Below are positions 24,303-26,229 of a stretch of 26,229 nucleotides of DNA, piece after piece. The notes beneath the pieces were generated by a model. That model was not told the DNA's origin. It ran no database searches and worked only from the letters and a program-made list of their open reading frames with translations. Made by a program: the position numbers and the translations under genes. The stretch lies in assembly GCA_002327315.1 (NCBI GenBank), contig DCVI01000181.1, forward strand, positions 1 through 26,229, written 5' to 3'. The first letter of the stretch is position 1. Each line of letters opens with the position of its first letter. The stretch comes from Syntrophaceae bacterium UBA2192 (GTDB lineage Bacteria > Desulfobacterota > Syntrophia > Syntrophales > UBA2192).

Positions 24303-25172
24303 TTATTTATCCAGTTGCTTCTTCACTTCCATCTGATCCCGGATGGGATCATAGGTCTTGTCCGTTGCCGGCGCGTAACCCTTGAGCTTCAGCATTTTCA
24401 AGCCCACTTGGTCATTGTAGGCGAGGTATGCATCACGCAAGGCCTTCTTGAGCGATTCGGGCAAATCCTTCCGGTAGGCAATGGGCGAGCCAGGGATCAG
24501 GTCCGATGTCCAGATGATGTTAAAATCCTTGTCTGCATTCCATTGCTTGCCATTGCCTCTCTCCATGTCGAGGTCGTTCGTCGAGGCGCCGTCCACTTTA
24601 CCGCTCTTAACAGCAAGCATCGATGCTTCGTGACTCCCCGAATAGATCACCCTGGAGAAGTAGTTTTCGGGCCTGATGTTCAGCGCCTTGAAGAAGTAGA
24701 CCATCGGAACCAGGGTTCCACTTGTCGAATTGGGGTCGGTAAAGGCCCAGACCTTGCCTTTCAGGTCAGCCATCGATGTGAGCCCGGAGTTTTTCTTCGT
24801 GATGATAATTCCGTGATAGCCTTTCGTGCCGTCCTCCAGAACCTCCAGGCAAAAGGCCTCGGCATTGGCCCGCTTGGCCGCTTCGACATAGGACTTTGGG
24901 CCGAAGTAAGCGAAGTCGACGTGCTTGAACTGCATGCCCGTGATGACACCTGCGTAATCCGTGGCGACTTTGACCTCGATCGGCACACCCAGTGCCTTTT
25001 CCAGGTATTGTACGAGGTTGCTGTAACGCTCCGTGATGTTGGCCTGGGAGTCCGTCGGGATGATCCCGAAGACCAGTTTCTTCGGCCACTCCGCGGGGGC
25101 GGCGCAAGCGCCAGAGGCAAGCGAGACAAAGAGCACACACGATGCAAGCATCGCAACGATAACCTTCTTCAT
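24303..25172 (-). CDS. phnD: Periplasmic phosphonate-binding protein PhnD
   Basis: The 289-residue protein begins with a signal peptide (hydrophobic core ~4-20, cleavage near ACAA). The binding-site region reads FTDPNSTSGTLVP, with YSGSHEASM and STNDLDMER further on, typical of PhnD. It captures phosphonates for PhnE and PhnC. The frame opens upstream to 25391, but the start at 25172 has GGGAGG 5 nt before it and begins the signal peptide. It follows phnC by 25 nt. Confidence 0.95.
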   Translation of the reverse strand: MKKVIVAMLASCVLFVSLASGACAAPAEWPKKLVFGIIPTDSQANITERYSNLVQYLEKALGVPIEVKVATDYAGVITGMQFKHVDFAYFGPKSYVEAAKRANAEAFCLEVLEDGTKGYHGIIITKKNSGLTSMADLKGKVWAFTDPNSTSGTLVPMVYFFKALNIRPENYFSRVIYSGSHEASMLAVKSGKVDGASTNDLDMERGNGKQWNADKDFNIIWTSDLIPGSPIAYRKDLPESLKKALRDAYLAYNDQVGLKMLKLKGYAPATDKTYDPIRDQMEVKKQLDK

Positions 25173-25197
25173 GATGACCTCCCTGATCACTATAGAT

Positions 25198-26010
25198 TCA
25201 TGCATTGACCGCTTCTGGAAAGATGGAAAGGATTCCCATGTGCTTCCGCTCGTCCAGTCTGTCGTCTTTCTTTGCGCCATAGTAGATCTCCCGAATGAGA
25301 CCGTCGTTAAGGCGCGCAGGCTCACCGTCGTACGCGATCTGCCCATGATTGATGCCGATGATCCTGCTGCAGTAATTGCGGGCGTGTTCAAGTTGGTGGA
25401 GATTGGCGATGATGGTGATGCCGTAGTGCCGGTTGATTTCCTGCAGGGTATCCATCACGCGAACGGCGCTGGCGGGATCCAGGGATGAGATGGGCTCGTC
25501 GGCCAGGATGATGTCCGGCTGCTGGGCAAGGGCGCGGGCGATGGCGACGCGCTGCATCTGGCCACCCGAGAGGCAGTCACATCGCTGCAAGGCGGCATCT
25601 TCGATGCCCACGATTTTCATGCACTCGTAGATCCTCTCGTATTGGTCGTGGGAGTAATACTTGGCAAGCGAAGCGAGCATCAGCATCCGTTTGAGCATGC
25701 CGCTGGCGATGTTGTCGAGCACAGTAAGACGTTTCACCAGGTTATACCCTTGGAAAATGACGCCGATCCGTGCTCTCATTTTCTTAAGGGTTGAGCCGGT
25801 GAGATCTCTGACTGGATGCCCCAGGACCTCGAGATCCCCATCGAAGATTTTGATGCTGGCATTGAAGGCGAGCAGCAGCGTTGATTTGCCGACACCCGAT
25901 GGGCCGATGATGCTGATGAATTCCCCTTTTCGGACCGTGAGATCGATATCCCCAAGTACTTCCCGTTTGCCATAACCCAGACGGAGCTTCCGGGCTTCGA
26001 TTTGAGTCAT
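25198..26010 (-). CDS. phnC: Phosphonate ABC transporter ATP-binding protein PhnC
   Basis: The 270-residue ATPase has Walker A GPSGVGKST (36-44), a Q-loop (VIFQGYNLVKRLTVLDN) typical of PhnC, signature LSGGQMQR and Walker B IILADEPISSLDP. It is the first gene of the phn operon. The frame runs upstream to 26097, but the ATG at 26010 has GGAGG (26021-26017) 6 nt before it and matches the family start. The inferred transcription start near 26094 also excludes most of the longer form. Confidence 0.94.
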   Translation of the reverse strand: MTQIEARKLRLGYGKREVLGDIDLTVRKGEFISIIGPSGVGKSTLLLAFNASIKIFDGDLEVLGHPVRDLTGSTLKKMRARIGVIFQGYNLVKRLTVLDNIASGMLKRMLMLASLAKYYSHDQYERIYECMKIVGIEDAALQRCDCLSGGQMQRVAIARALAQQPDIILADEPISSLDPASAVRVMDTLQEINRHYGITIIANLHQLEHARNYCSRIIGINHGQIAYDGEPARLNDGLIREIYYGAKKDDRLDERKHMGILSIFPEAVNA

Positions 26011-26229
26011 GAAAGGCCTCCATGTATGCGAAGAGACTTTCCGTGAAATGGGTGTCGAATGAACATTCATCTCCCTCGCGTAGAACCCATTTAGCAAAAG
26101 ATTGTGTCATCCTCATTACGGGCAAATGAAAGTTTTGTTAAAAGAACATGGCTGTTTAAAGATTTGGGATGAAAGAAGAAGATACTGTCATCAGGTAGGG
26201 ATAAAGAGCGGGTCTGGCAAAACTGGACA
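26011..26229. other. Upstream region of the phn operon
   Basis: This 219-nt stretch at the window edge has no gene I can support. It holds the phn Pho boxes and promoter (26101-26143) and an ~80-nt leader. Nothing else was seen. Confidence 0.6.
26101..26143 (-). promoter_or_regulatory. Pho box array and promoter of the phn operon
   Basis: On the minus strand, TTTTAAC (26143-26137), CTTTCAT (26132-26126) and CCGTAAT (26121-26115) repeat every 11 bp. Eight bp later CACAAT (26106-26101) could be the -10. The layout is the same as before pstS and the DksA-like gene. Absence of a phnF repressor gene in the operon fits direct PhoB control. Confidence 0.72.

Noticed and set aside
26185..26191. CTGTCAT on the plus strand, an exact Pho half-site
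   Set aside because: No matching 7-mer occurs 11 bp on either side, so it is probably chance; a gene beyond the window edge could change this view.

Overview
The window reads as one phosphorus-acquisition locus of a Gram-negative bacterium. Gene style (moderately GC-rich, tightly overlapped operons, PhoR/PstS/PhnJ sequence types) suggests a deltaproteobacterial (Desulfobacterota-like) lineage. That assignment is an inference from protein flavour only. No rRNA, tRNA, insertion sequence or CRISPR array was seen.

Layout. (1) Positions 12-6616, minus strand: pstS-pstC-pstA-pstB-phoU-phoR, the high-affinity phosphate transporter with its sensor kinase, followed by a second copy of only the sensor half of PhoR. 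(2) 6783-8817, plus strand: an unrecognised two-TM protein and a PiT-family phosphate permease. (3) 9007-9960, minus strand: a membrane-anchored alpha/beta hydrolase, divergent from phoB (10262-10963, plus). (4) 11091-16071, plus strand: a four-gene set made of a DksA/TraR-like zinc-finger protein, an 822-residue protein I do not recognise, a phosphatidylserine decarboxylase family enzyme and an Lgt-superfamily membrane enzyme. (5) 16145-26010, minus strand: a C-P lyase operon in the order phnC-D-E-(GNAT)-G-H-I-J-K-L-M-(TIM-barrel metalloenzyme).

Regulation. Four intergenic sites share an 11-bp-period direct repeat of the form nTkTCAT-N4-CTGTAAT followed by a -10-like hexamer, i.e. Pho boxes. 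They lie before pstS, phoB (weakest), the DksA-like gene and phnC. PhoR/PhoB encoded here would therefore switch on Pst, the C-P lyase and the lipid-enzyme operon together when phosphate is scarce.

Most interesting points. The lipid-type operon (DksA-like/822-aa/Psd/Lgt-like) appears to belong to the Pho regulon and has no described function that I know of. The phn operon lacks phnF, phnN and phnP, and ends in a TIM-barrel protein that keeps all nine residues corresponding to the three-zinc site of endonuclease IV. It is therefore a candidate for the missing cyclic-phosphate phosphodiesterase step.
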